Under the pieces are notes generated by a model. That model worked only from the letters and a program-made list of their open reading frames with translations, ran no database searches and was not told where the DNA came from. This document shows, piece after piece, positions 24,168 through 35,720 of a stretch of 64,000 nt of DNA. The translations under genes and the position numbers were made by a program. Position 1 is the stretch's first letter. Each line of letters opens with the position of its first letter. This DNA is from Trichaptum fuscoviolaceum (Eukaryota; Basidiomycota; Agaricomycetes; Hymenochaetales; Trichaptaceae). The stretch spans positions 3,642,941 through 3,706,940 of the forward strand of contig CAJSYZ010000011.1 in assembly GCA_910574455.1 (NCBI GenBank), given 5' to 3'.

Positions 24168-24520
24168 CACCTGGGGTACCCACCTTGGTGACTCTAATTA
24201 GAAAGGGATAAGGGACCCTTGTGCCCTTCTAATTAGAGTCACTAAGCAGGCCTCCCCTATACTGCGGTTAGTACCGCTGGTACCGGGGAGGTCTTCGTCA
24301 CCTAGACCTGGCTACAGCAAGCCGGGTCTAGACGACGCGTGACTAGCCTCGGCGGTGGCCGATAAACCCTGGCGCGGCCACCACCCAGGGTCACACGGCC
24401 TCCGCGTCGTCACAGACAGCGAGCTCGACGTTCGCCAACGTCGAGCTCAACTGGCTCACTCATTTCTTATTCGTTTGGGCTCGTTTTTTTTGCTTTATAT
24501 TCGGTTCTCTGTATAGAAGC
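24168..24520 (+). repeat. Left terminal inverted repeat (353 bp) with internal palindromes
   Basis: Matches the reverse complement of 27943-28295 almost base for base; differences are seen near 24187, 24450, 24483 and 24509-24512. It contains nested hairpins: TGACTCTAATTAGAA pairing with TTCTAATTAGAGTCA (24182-24234), and GAGCTCGACGTT pairing with AACGTCGAGCTC around a 4-base loop (about 24420-24448). Confidence 0.93.
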
Positions 24521-25189
24521 AAACTCAATGAGAGAGATAGTTTGAAAACTTTATTAAATTGCATCAAGACAACATTATTAGAATCTACTCAATGAGCCAG
24601 TAAGAGCTACAAGCAAACAACAAGATCATAGTTAAGACAAATTCTCTTCCTCATCAGAGGTATTGACAACTGAGGCAGAGCGGTGCTTCTTCGCGCTAGC
24701 CCGAGGCCGCTCATTCTCAGTGCCATACGAGTGCACCGCAGGTGAGGAGAAGTGCGGCGCGTGGGCCTTTGCTTCTCACTCCCAGACGCGCTGCCGCTGT
24801 TTATCTCTGCGGGCGACTGGTTCGAAGTCGGCGGCCTCCTCGTCCTTAGCAAAGATGCGCAGCTCGATTTCGTTTGCGGCGAGGTCGAGGAAGGTGGGCT
24901 GCTTGCGGAGGATCTGCTTGAGGATAGGCGGACCACGTAGCTCGGCAATTGAGGCTCGCCAGCCAAGGCCGTGGACTTCATCGCTGTCGAGTGGCCACGA
25001 GGACATGTGCGACGAGGCGCACAAAGTGCGCGGAAGGAATGCGGGGGGTTGCAGCACACGGGACAGTAAGAGAGCTCGAAAGCGTCTATCACGCACGGCT
25101 CAATGGGGTGTGGCAGAACTGTAAGAAAAAACGAGCCACTGTCAGTCAAATCTGATGTGCTACTCATCGTCGCATAGACGAGCTAAAGT

Positions 25190-25534
25190 CTAATGGAATG
25201 ACGCACCACCAGGGAATGCACTGCCCGCACCGGAGAAGAACTTCCGCATGAAGGGGTTCGCGACACTCTCCAGATCTGTGTGCTTCTCCTCATACTCCTG
25301 CTTCGATGCTGCATGCGAGGAGTCGAGACATGAGATTGTCTCATTGACGGTAGCCTCTAGCATGGCCGGGTCCTCGGGCTCGAACTTGTCCTTGAGCTTC
25401 TCGTCGTTCAAAGAGTTACGGAGGTGGTAGGAATAAGACTTGAGGTCTTGAAAGCTGCGCTTGCGGCATACAGCTCGCGCCCGAGAGGCGAGAAGCTGCG
25501 GAAGCAGAAGCAAGACGGCGTTTGCGCGAAGCAA
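25190..25534 (-). pseudogene. Captured C-terminal fragment of a cytosolic Hsp70
   Basis: The minus strand reads SYSYHLRNSLNDEKLKDKF, LEATVNETISCLDSS, KQEYEEKHTDLESVANPF and ends in a Gly/Ala-Phe-rich tail (FSGAGSAFPGGASF). These are the conserved helical lid and C-terminal tail of eukaryotic Hsp70 (SSA type). Only about the last 90-100 residues are present. The ATPase and substrate-binding domains are absent, and the final EEVD is not seen. Upstream of the match (25540-25700) the sequence is unrelated. It lies wholly inside the transposon, so it is a captured piece, not a resident gene. Confidence 0.85.
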
Positions 25535-27942
25535 TTGCCTTCTTGCCCGTCGTCCATAGCTCTGAGAGCGTGAAGAACAGTGAAGAAAGAGAGAGACGAC
25601 GTTCGTGATGCGTGCAGATAGCGCGCCACGACCCTGAGAACCGCGTGAATTTACTATATATGGTATGTCTCAGACTTTTTTCTGCCTCAAACATATCAAT
25701 AACATACGTCTTGAATTTAATATACGCATAATGAGCTCAGGCACTAACAAGTGTGAGGTATAATACATGCTTATGTATGTATACAGAAAAAACGGAGGCT
25801 ACAGGATGCGATGTAAAGGGTACACAGTAAGACTACAATAGAAATGCATGATTCATGCATATTTCCTACAATTCTTTGATTTCTCTTTTATCTTACATTC
25901 CTCTGATCGCCTTAGAACTTTGTTTTATTACTCAATTTATATCATTGAAGTTCTAAAAAAAGTATGGGCTTTAATTTAGCTTTACAAAAGGCTACAAAAA
26001 TGAAACAATCTCTAAAATGGGCCATTTTGAGCACTTTTGAGTCAAAATTCAACATTTGCAGCTAGTTTCACTATATTAATGATGATTAAAAATACAGATA
26101 TGTTACATAGCAATAAAAGAGGCTTTAATGAAACAAAATCAGGTGCTAGAATGGAAGTTACTAAGAAAACAGTTGCGAAGTAAACAAATCAGTCTGAGAG
26201 TCGAACACATGTGTACAAGTTTCACTCGAAGTGATGCATTCAAAACACCACTTTCGAGTTCGACAACTTCCACACTACCTACCAGTGCAATTCTTTTTGA
26301 GACTTCTATATAATGTAAAGGAGCTCTTTTTCACAAATAATAGAAGTCTCAGGAGCACTCTAAAATATACAATTGAATAAACAGTGCTGGAACAACACTT
26401 TTTATCACTGTCTTGCTTCTTACACAACAACAAAGTACATAAATGCTACTATAATAAATATGATAATTTACTTACTAGCTATCTATCTTGCATAGTATAG
26501 CGTGCCTGAGATATGCTTGAGGTCTTGTTTTAATATTGAGAGAAAAGGATGTCCGGCGATGCCTCGGACAAATGCTCCGGGAATCGCCGGACACACTTTC
26601 GAGGCACGGACGTGTCGAAGGACACCTTCGACAACGTCTATAAATCATAATCTTCACTCTTTTCACACAATTGTTTTGTGTTTCAAATGTATACACATTA
26701 AATATTGTATTTAAATAGTAATATACATAATTTAAAAGCAAAGAAAAGAAACAACAAACATACAAGCTTTAGCCTTTGCGAAGCGCCGATCACGAAGATC
26801 GTGCGCAGTCACAAAGGCTCTTCCAGGATGCCGCAGTACTATCATCGCATTACCCGTGTGTAAACTCTCTTTGATAGATATGCGGTTGTTTACCAGCCTA
26901 GAAGATGCAAAAAATGAGTCAAGGTGCATTTGGTGGAACGGATTCATGGGAGACACACATACCCTCTTCTCCCTTTCCCGTGCAGCCACAGCAGCGTTGA
27001 TCGACGACTTCGTGCGCGGGGTTGTCCCAGTCTTGAGTCGCTCGACCAGGATGGTGCTTGGCCTGCAGCAAGCAGATCGGCTGCTCGTTGTAGTCTATCA
27101 TCACACTCAATGTTGACTGCCAGATCGTCGGTCATCGTCCAGCGCCCGTCATCACCAAGAGACTGGTTTGAACCAGGATATCGTACGGCAAGCGGTATCA
27201 GACGCACAAAGCCAGCCGCTTGCGCACGTTATCGCTATTACTGTAGAGCAGATGCCGAGGAGAAGCTGCAACAATGAATGAGCTGTGGATGGGGATTAGG
27301 CCGTGGGGCATGCTGTTTGAACCCGAGCCATTTGACTCTTGCTCGTGATTGCGATCGTCCCGGTGCTTCAGGTTCTTGCAATGAAGATGAGGGTGCAGGT
27401 TCGCGTCCTTGCGCCGCTCCTAACGGTAATATTTAATGTGATAGTCAGCTTTCACGGCAAGAAGTGCAGGAATCAGTCTAACGCACCTGCCACATTTGCG
27501 GCCTTCCTGCTCCTTCGCGGCCTTCCTACTCCTTCGCGCCAACAAATTTTCATTGGTACACATACCGCGCAAGTTGTAGAACGACATGAAAGAAAAGGAG
27601 TGAGATGAGATGAGGTAAACGACGTCGCTGTCGTGAAAGTGGGAGAAAAGGACGAGGACTGGCAACGCGCGCATGTGCAACCGTAGTAAGCGCCGGCGCT
27701 TACTATTGCGCAATGTTGCAATCTTTATTGTAAATTAACAACTACATCATATTTCAATTAAAAAAGATTGACCTACAGGTATATAATGAAGCTAATTTAT
27801 TTCAAATTGCCAGGGGTAGAGCCCCGGTATTGAAATTACTGCAGCACAATTTTGCAAACCAATATCTGTATTTAAGTGTATTATGCATCTATTGAAATAG
27901 CTCTACATGAAGAATAATTAAAATAACTTTATTATTGCATTG

Positions 27943-28295
27943 GCTTCTATTCAAAGAACCGAATATAAAGCAAAAAAAATGAGCCCAAACGAATAAGAAA
28001 TGAGTGAGCCAGTCGAGCTCGACGTTGGCGAACGTCGAGCTCGCTGTCTGTGACGACGCGGAGGCCGTGTGACCCTGGGTGGTGGCCGCGCCAGGGTTTA
28101 TCGGCCACCGCCGAGGCTAGTCACGCGTCGTCTAGACCCGGCTTGCTGTAGCCAGGTCTAGGTGACGAAGACCTCCCCGGTACCAGCGGTACTAACCGCA
28201 GTATAGGGGAGGCCTGCTTAGTGACTCTAATTAGAAGGGCACAAGGGTCCCTTATCCCTTTCTAATTAGAGTCACCACGGTGGGTACCCCAGGTG
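27943..28295 (-). repeat. Right terminal inverted repeat (353 bp)
   Basis: Reverse complement of 24168-24520, including both nested hairpins. It ends GGTGGGTACCCCAGGTG and is followed by the second CCGCTATC duplication (28296-28303). Confidence 0.93.
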
Positions 28296-29579
28296 CCGCT
28301 ATCGATTTCCCTCCACTGACTTCAATCCATATATGGACTCCTAGGCCCAGAGACATCTCGCTGATAATCTCCCTCCGGCAGAGCTTACAGGATCTTTGTA
28401 TCATGAATGAAATGTGCTACCATGAGAACTTATGGAACCCAGGGATTCTCTTCGACCAGACATTCCAAAACCTTCGAAGCCTTTCCTTGGGGCCATTTAT
28501 TAAAGATCATTCCGACGCCTCTGCGCTCAGACGCTTCATTCACAGACATCAGGGTACTTTGCGAGAGCTCAACATTGATTGCGCTCATAAGCTATGGATA
28601 AGTATGAGCTGGATACATTATATCATCAAGGTCATGTGCGGCGTAGATGCAGAGGAATGGGAAGGAATGGATCTTAAATGGTCGGAGCCAGAGGACATAG
28701 GACACTCTCGGAATCCGCCTTGGGGTGTATATATTGCGACGGCATTCGGTTGCGTCGTGCGCAAGGTCAGAGACCATAGTGAGGGGCCTCCAAGAGAGTT
28801 GGTAGAGCTCGGACTCGATTTAGTAGGGTTTGGAGATGAGGATGGAACGCATGAGAACGACGGTATCCCCATTCCCATCTTTACTCGGATGTTTCAAGAT
28901 CAAGTTTTCAAGTCTATCGAGCAAATGGTTCTCATTCTACCCCGGGCTGAATGTGACGATGAAAATAAACCAGATTTTTTGAAGACTGCCTTTGTAAGTA
29001 ATGACTTCTCCCCGTATTCGAAAGAACCCCTCGTTTGACATTACTTTTGTGTTTGTAAAGGGCGAATTGACATCTGCATGTTCCGAGCTTCCACATCTTC
29101 GAGCTTTCAGTTTCTATATGTTCCATGACGCAATTGATTGGCCCTGGGATGAGCGGAAAGATATCATGTTTCCCAGATTCACTATACCTGGAGAAACAAC
29201 AATATACTTCAAGGAATGGCGAGATGTGGCTCCATATTCAGACGTCGACTGGACCAGATATTCAATACCAGAAGGACAAGAGAAACTGATAAGGATGTGG
29301 AAGAACGAGGAACTTGCTAATGTCCAGTCTGCAATGTCAGGCCTCATGCATGAATGCGAGTCGCTCGAAATCGTACAGTGGTGGTTCGGGAACCAGTATC
29401 GTCAATGTGATTGGGTGTGGCGGAGAGAGAAGGGAAAGCTGGACGACCAGTCGTCTGAAAACAAATCAGTGTCTCTAACAAACGAATTGCGGATACCAAA
29501 GACCTCCAATGCCCCTCGAAAAGATGTGATCTCTGCGCTTGTCGGAAGGATGGCCGATTTTGAATCAAATCTTCTGTAA

Positions 29580-31208
29580 TTAATCTCACATATCAATTTA
29601 ATTGCATATGTCACAAAGCATCGAGGTTACTAAGTCTAAGGCGTGAGTCTGTCTCTGAGAAGATGCAATAGACACAGTCCCCTAGCTTCATAGAACCACC
29701 ATAGGGCACCCGACAACAATCCTTACAGCCTCGCATGTGCTACCCAATAGCCCACAAAAAGGCGTCAAGGGTGCTTTATCGGTCATATACTTGCCACTGT
29801 CGCTGCAAAGTTCGGAGTGCTCAACACACCCGAGGAGCTATTCACTGGATTATACACTGCAGCCAAACCAAGAGCTCGAAAAAGTGGTTAAGATGGAAGT
29901 AGAAGACGAAAAGTTGAGGAGCCGAAAGTGGGTGACATGTCAGCAAAGACCGTACTAGCAGGGAGTGACTGATGGCGATGGGTGTACGTAGATAATAGAT
30001 GCGAAGTATCGAAGTTGTGTTACTAGTAGTGGCAGTGCGAGTGCAGCACGGGCACTGTCGTCCGTTGACCAAGTCGTCAGTTGATCAAGTGGTAGCCGTT
30101 AATATCGAGACTCCCTTGGCTGCGGAAAACATGGGATCAGCAGATTGAGGTTGAAGGAAAGTCATATAGCACCACGACAATCAGCTCCGTGTCCCACAAT
30201 CAAGCGGTAAACTTCAATCAGATTTGAGCCATGGATAAGATTGTCGCAGCAGCGGAGAGATTTGGCCCACTTCAAGTCCACAGTGAGTAGTTGTGAGCTT
30301 ATTATTGTTGCAAAGGATTTAAAACAATCATACATGCGCCTTGCCCGCAGACATTGAGACGACACCATAGTATTGGGTTGGTGCCTATGCCGGGCTCATA
30401 GCCAAGTGAAAGCAACTAGCTCGACCAACAGCTGAACGTAATTCTTGTCGAAAGCAACAAGATGGCCAGATTTCCTGATCTCTGGTAGTCTTCAGCTGAG
30501 TCACTCGTGTACAAATGCAAGGATGCAATTGAACAATAATGTGGAACAAAAGGGTGTTGAATTGAGCGTCTTGGAGACGCCACTGGCACTGGCGAGTGCC
30601 ACGGCCGTCACTCAGTCTACGTCCGTGTCAGTGTATCCCACGCCTGTTCTTTCTCCTTTTACTCTGAGTCTCAACTGCAGAACCAAGATGAGCTTCACCG
30701 ACAAGCTCTTCCATTCTATAATCTATACTAGTATTACATCTACTACTACTACGCGATCCGAGCCACCCTACATAGTAACAGATCAGTACGGGTAGAGTGC
30801 GTATCGAGGTTTTCTTCGTGATATGAGTTCATGAGATTGATTTGAAGGCTATTCTTTGGTGCCCGCTACTATAGGAACAATAATACAGAAATCTTTTTGT
30901 CGAATCAAAGACAAGAGCTCGGAGATCTGTTGGGGACAATCACGATGGACACAATGACCGCTGGCGATGTCTGTTTATTGAGTGAAGGCGAAGGAAGGGA
31001 TTTCGAAGGCTCATGGCATGAGATTATGGGACCAATTCTTTAGGCGTATTGTTCAAAGGGTTGCATGGGTACGTGCTCAAGGATAAATGCCCGCTTTGTG
31101 GCTCAAATTGACCTATTGATCCCCGCAACCCAGGCTCGTCGCAAAGAACTACACTTTTTTATTTCCTTAGGTTTCCTTGTGCATAGCGCCCTCCGACCAT
31201 ACCAGATC
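29580..31208. other. Intergenic region between the two F-box paralogs
   Basis: Short open frames on both strands, none recognisable. Island words appear at 30575-30610 (CCACTGGCACTGGCGAGTGCCA) and weakly at 30725-30750 (ACTAGTATTACATCTACTACTACT). No RNA gene or element ends seen. Confidence 0.4.
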
Positions 31209-33148
31209 ATGACCGCTTCTCTCCTTTCCTTACCAGACGAACTGCTTCTTGCAGTCGCGGTTTACTTCATGATCCCAGATCGCCCTCTCGAAATACCGTC
31301 GACGTTCGGACCTCTGACTCCTTGGTCAAGGCAGAAGACAATATATGTCAAACCGGCTCAGCTCTTGAAAGAACCTTTCGCAGCAGATCTTTTCGCTCTT
31401 TGCAGAGTCAACAAACGCCTGTACAACACGGCTTCACCGCTCCTTCGTGCTGAAGCTTCCTTCGACTACAATACCTTCAGCTCAGTCGACTTGATGAAAG
31501 TAAATGCGGTTGTACAGAAAAATGCAAATATCGTTAGGTAAGTCACAATGTGCATGACATTCGCTGGTATATGTTGATGAAAGTCAGGTCACTCGATATC
31601 TCCAGCCGTTTTGTAGCCGAATCGGACGAGGAGGAGGAGTATGCCTCCGATGAAGAGAGCTTTTTCTGCCAAAATTTGGAGGCCTTCTGTAGCCTTACGT
31701 CTCTGGTATTAGATAACATTCATGCTGCGAAGGATGTTATGCGAGTTATAGCAGGTCTGCAAAACCTGACGGCGCTGACATTGCTTAGCAACGAATCTCC
31801 GGACGATGATTATTGTGCAGAGGATGACTTCGAAACGATCGATCTACCTCCATTGACTGCTCTCCACGTCTCGTGTCCTGGACCCAGAGACTTGTCGCTA
31901 ATTATCTCACTTCGGACGAGTTTACAAGACCTTTGTCTCATGCACAAGGAGTGCTACCACGAGCATGTGTGGAACCTAGAAACTCTCTTCGACCAAGAAT
32001 TCCCAAAGCTTCGGAGCCTTTCTTTGGGGCCATTTATGAAAGACCAATCGGACGCCTTCGCCTTCAGACGCTTCGTTCTGAGGCATCGAAGCACGTTGCG
32101 GGAGCTCAACGTTGATTTCGCTCAATGCCTATGTATCAAAGTTGCAATGAATCTTAGCTGGGTCTATCATATTGTCAAGATCATGTGTTGCGATGACGCA
32201 GAGGAATGGGAAGGAATGGATTGTGCATGGACTCAGGAAGAGGATACTGTTACGGGAGTCCATTCTCCTTGGGGTGAATACATTGCGACGGGATTCGGAT
32301 GCGTCGTACGTGAATCGTATGGGAGTCTAAATGATGGACCTGCGAGATACTTGGTGGAGTTCGGAGTCGATCTATCAGGCTACAGAGACGACATTGGAAT
32401 GCTCATAAACGGAGATAAATCCATCTCTAGCCTCATTCGGATGTTTCAAGATCAAATCTTCAGGTCTATCGAGCAAATGGTTCTCATATTACCAATACTA
32501 CATTCCGAGTCTGACGAGACCGAAGCCGACGGAAACGAATACATGAAGAGTCAATTTGTGCGTACTGGACTTTGGAATAATCTCGATTTCAACCCTAATC
32601 TTGTGTGCATGTAGGATGGATTCGCGTCACTCTGCGCCGGGCTCCCTCATCTTCGCGCCTTGAGCTTCTATGCTTGTTTTGAACCCATGATTTGGTCGAA
32701 GGATGACAGCAGAGAAATATCGATTCCACTACTCGTCAATCCAGAACGCAATTACCAAGTAGATATTGACAGAATATACTACAGAGATTGGCAAGACAAG
32801 TCGCCATATTCGAGTGTCGACTGGGCCAGCTATCCACTGAATGAAGGACAAGTGAAACTAGTAAATATGTGGAGGGACGAGGAGCTTGCCAATATACAAT
32901 CTGTCATGTCAAGTCTCATGATGAATTGCAAGGCGCTCGAGATCGTCCAATGGTGGATTGGAGACCAAGGCTACCAATGCGACTGGGTATGGCGAAGGGC
33001 GAGGGGAGTTCTACAACACTCGCCTATAACAGAAACAGTACCTCTGACAAACGATCTGCGGATACCAAACACTTCCAACGCACCTCGAAAATATGTGATC
33101 TCAGCGCTTGTCGGAAGGATGGCTGACTATGAATCAAATCTTTTGTAA
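31209..33148 (+). CDS. F-box domain protein, 610 residues, intact
   Basis: Exons 31209-31537, 31588-32557 and 32615-33148 sum to 1,833 bases (610 codons plus stop). Introns are GTAAGT..CAG (50 nt) and GTGCGT..TAG (57 nt). The N-terminus has an F-box (SLLSLPDELLLAVAVYF, then LFALCRVNKRLYNTASPLL), the motif that docks a substrate receptor to Skp1 in SCF ubiquitin ligases. The rest is an irregular leucine-containing region (SLTSLVLDNI, VMRVIAGLQNLTALTL, LRSLSLGPF) of the kind found in large, variable agaricomycete F-box families. It ends SALVGRMADYESNLL. The start Met is followed directly by the F-box, and upstream frame stops support it. The paralog at 24.0-29.6 kb shows local family duplication. 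The substrate cannot be told. Confidence 0.8.
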
Positions 33149-34082
33149 TGAATTTCATAAATCGGATTACACTAATTGAACATGTCATAAAATATTTTCT
33201 GTCATCCAGGATCGCCTATAACTGCAAGTTCTTCACTCGTAGACTCGCACGGCAGCAAAGTCCCAGTAAGCGTTCACGAAGTCCGCAAGATTGTTGTTAA
33301 CGTAGTCTATGGGGATAAGAAGATAAGAGGAAAGCGATTTAGGTCATTTCGTCAGAATGAAGATGTTGAATGCTACTTACCCACACAAGTCCCAGGACAG
33401 CCTGCTGCACTGAACACCGAATCCTGCCCAGCCCAATCTCCGCCTGCACTCAAGCATAGTTAGTTGCGGGATGTGATTGAATACTAAAGTCACTGACAGA
33501 ATGTAAGGTTGATGATGATATTGTTCTGCCCAAAGTGTGAGGCCAGGTCGCACGATGTATTGGGGAAAAGGGCAACAGGTGTACCCTAGAAACCGCAAGT
33601 CATATGTAATCTGATAGAGGAGATGATGTCGTACCCAGGAGTCAGTGTTAATGTCAGCGCTGCCGTTTGCGACCTCTGAGGGAACACTGGTGTCGTCACG
33701 CGGCGAGAAGAAAACTTGGATAAAGTCATCAGTACGTTCCATGGCGTACCAGCCACCGCCGACAGAGTTGAGTGCCGGTCCATAGCTGTTGGCTTTATTG
33801 TTTGCTTCGGCGCATCCCTGGTTTCCGTTCACCGCTGTATCGCAGTCCGTGAGACGGATGTCCTGCGCGCAAGTTTTCAGCGATAAACTTGAAGATGAAA
33901 TGAAATGAAGATCATACCCAGTCATGGCTCGACCATCAGGCACGGTGCAGCCGGAGGTCGTTTGGAGCGTGCTTTGGTTTGAGGAAACATCGTTGACACA
34001 TTCCAAAATATCGACATCACCGGAGTTCGGCCAGTCCGACTTGAGTGTTTTCCAGGCAGCAGGCCAAGCTGCCCACCCTTGG

Positions 34083-35720
34083 GGCGGCACCAAGAATTTG
34101 CCATGCAAAGTGTCGAGCGTGTCGAGCGTGTCATGCATGGTGTCGTGCTGTGTCGAGCACGGGTGTCGTGCACCAGTGTCGTGCAAGTCCGATGGCCGGC
34201 TGGATGACATTAAATTAGATGCATCGGGGTTCCTGCACGACACCCCGATTATCTAGCACGACACCCCGATTACCCGCACGACCCCCGATGCATCTCGATC
34301 ATGCTCGATCACTAGCTAGAGTCTGTGGTCGCAGACTATTGGTTATATTTACAAGTAGTTGCTCTTGGGCACTGATACATTGTCCTATTATTGACACTAC
34401 AAAGATGAAAGTGTATCAGTGGATAGTAATAAAGTGAAAGACCATATAAGTGAGAGAATTAATGGTACAAATGAAGAATGGAATCATTAATAACGACTCT
34501 CGTCCGGTAGGTTCTCCACCTTCGCCTTTCCGGATTCAACCTTTTTATTCATTATCAGTGCGTGTGTTTGCAGTAGCGGACCAACACGTCCTCTGCGCCT
34601 GTAACTAGCGACTGGCTAGCAGGAAAGGCTTTACCATGCGCTCCCGGCGACAGGTTGTAGGCCCGCTCGAGTGCCTTGTAGTACTGTCCAAGAGTCTTAT
34701 CTGAGATGGTCAGGTTGCAAGTCTCGCGAAACGCCCGGGGGACTTGCGCTTGACAAGACACGATGAAAATGCAAGCCGCAACGACTGCATCAAGGTTCTC
34801 TCCTCTCAGCAGCTTCTCTTCATCCGAACACTTGTTCAGCTGCTTTGCAATGTTGCTGGTCAACATTGGGAGCAAGAACTGTCCACTCCAGCTCGAGCTG
34901 TTGCGGATGGCCTGCATGGGGTTTTGCTCCGAGCGACGCGGCTTGACCACGGGAAGCGGAATCCTGTGGCTTGCGAGCTAAGCCCGACCCGCCATCGCGG
35001 AAGCTGATGACAGAGCTGAGCTGAACCATTCCATCAAAGAGAGGATCCGTAGCAGCACCAACACGCAATGAATCATCTCCTTTCCCTTTTGTGAATGTCT
35101 AATAGAGGCTGAGAGTCTTCATTCCTTGAGCGTGTCGTGCAGTAACATTTAAAGGAGATGCATCGGGTGCACAATACCCCGATGCATCTCCCCGCAGATC
35201 ACGTACCTGATCAGAGAGTCCGACGCGTCGGTGTTGCATTGTCCACAGCAGGAGGTCCAAATGTACTGTTGAAGGGTAATTTGCCATTATCATCTACACC
35301 TTCTGAGGCCTAGAGAGCTTTCCAAATCGTCTACACCATCCTTGGTACACCAGAAACAAAATCATTCCATCCAACCTCACACTTGTGGGTCTGATGCTAC
35401 CACGGAGGTCCTCCTTGATGTGTCCATCGGAGATCCACGTTGTCATCCAAACTCAATAGGAGGCTGTGTATGTGCCTTACGTGTGCCTTACTGCACTTCC
35501 ATATGTGGACATTTGCACGACACCAATCGGCACTAGCACGACACTTGCACGACACTTGTTACTTATTTTGGTATCTCAATTAATTTATGTTTATTCAGCG
35601 AATTTCTATTGGCCATTCTACTATTCTCACGCACAGCCCCTAAGCACGACACTATGCACGACACATGCACGACACGCTCGACACGCTCGACAATCTGCAT
35701 GGCAAATTCTCGAGGCCGCC
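34083..35720. mobile_element. Non-autonomous DNA transposon, 1,638 bp, carrying a TFIIB fragment
   Basis: Termini GGCGGC...GCCGCC lie in imperfect inverted repeats of about 70-80 bp (GAATTTGCCATGCA, then two TGTCGAGCG units, then TGTCGTGC units). A 5-bp duplication CTTGG flanks it (34078-34082 and 35721-35725). The insertion is in exon 2 of a GH16 gene. TGTCGTGC/GCACGACA octamers crowd both ends (34095-34280 and 35510-35690). A palindrome, GGAGATGCATCGGG facing CCCCGATGCATCTCC, is near 35153-35191. The interior carries a minus-strand TFIIB fragment and no transposase. The 5-bp duplication does not point to one superfamily that I can name safely. Confidence 0.9.
34545..35075 (-). pseudogene. 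SUA7: Captured fragment of transcription factor IIB
   Basis: The minus strand reads RVGAATDPLFDGMVQLSS, VISFRDGGSGLAR and AASLGAKP (35070-34900). After a frame change near 34890-34920 it continues SNIAKQLNKCSDEEKLLRG, DAVVAACIFIVSCQAQVPR, LGQYYKALERAYNLSPG and AEDVLVRYCKH (to about 34555). These are the linker and first cyclin-like repeat of fungal TFIIB. The zinc ribbon and second cyclin repeat are missing. Part of the first repeat between the two blocks is also lost or garbled. It lies fully inside the 1.6-kb transposon. Confidence 0.85.

Larger units (their letters stand above)
24168..28295. mobile_element. Non-autonomous DNA transposon, 4,128 bp, long TIRs, carrying an Hsp70 fragment
   Basis: The element begins CACCTGGGGTACCCACC and ends with its reverse complement. 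It is bounded by perfect 8-bp duplications (CCGCTATC) and sits inside an F-box paralog. Terminal inverted repeats are about 353 bp (24168-24520 and 27943-28295), with very few mismatches, implying recent insertion. The interior holds an Hsp70 C-terminal fragment on the minus strand, a further minus-strand coding-like segment (24776-25096, ILKQILRKQPTFLDLAANEI), and AT-rich DNA. No transposase is visible, so movement would need one in trans. The 8-bp duplication fits hAT or KDZ-type elements; the terminal bases alone do not decide. A diverged relative of the interior occupies 62.7-64.0 kb. Confidence 0.93.
24006..29579 (+). pseudogene. F-box family paralog, 5' truncated and split by a transposon
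   Basis: The left part (about 24006-24167) reads SGLKSLALDSQIV...ENVMRVIAGIHNLEALTF. It aligns with the intact F-box gene at 31209-33148 (LVLDNIHAAKDVMRVIAGLQNLTALTL). Reading resumes at 28304 with DFPPLTSIHIWTPRPRDISL and continues to a GTAAGT donor (exon end 28993), acceptor GTAAAG (exon start 29061), and the shared C-terminus SALVGRMADFESNLL ending at 29579. Removing the element and one 8-bp duplication joins EAAI to DFPPLT in frame. Nothing before about 24006 matches the F-box N-terminus, so the copy had probably lost its 5' end independently. Apart from that and the insertion, the frame is open over its whole length. Confidence 0.85.

Noticed and set aside
24186..24240. AATTAGAGTCAC inverted pair near the left TIR, first taken as the element terminus
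   Set aside because: The repeat extends further out to CACCTGGGGTACC on both sides, and the 8-bp duplication lies outside that. This pair is an internal hairpin of the TIR.
26030..26330. AT-rich block shared with 63.7-64.0 kb considered as a separate MITE
   Set aside because: The similarity runs continuously with the Hsp70-bearing segment in both places, so it is part of the same element interior.
27150..27330. Possible tRNA-like sequences (GGTTTGAACC, GTTTGAACCCGAG)
   Set aside because: No cloverleaf stems or flanking acceptor pairs could be formed around these T-loop-like words.
27420..27721. Two overlapping minus-strand ORFs near the right end of the 4.1-kb transposon
   Set aside because: No recognised domain; the sequence is element interior and the frames overlap each other without splice support.
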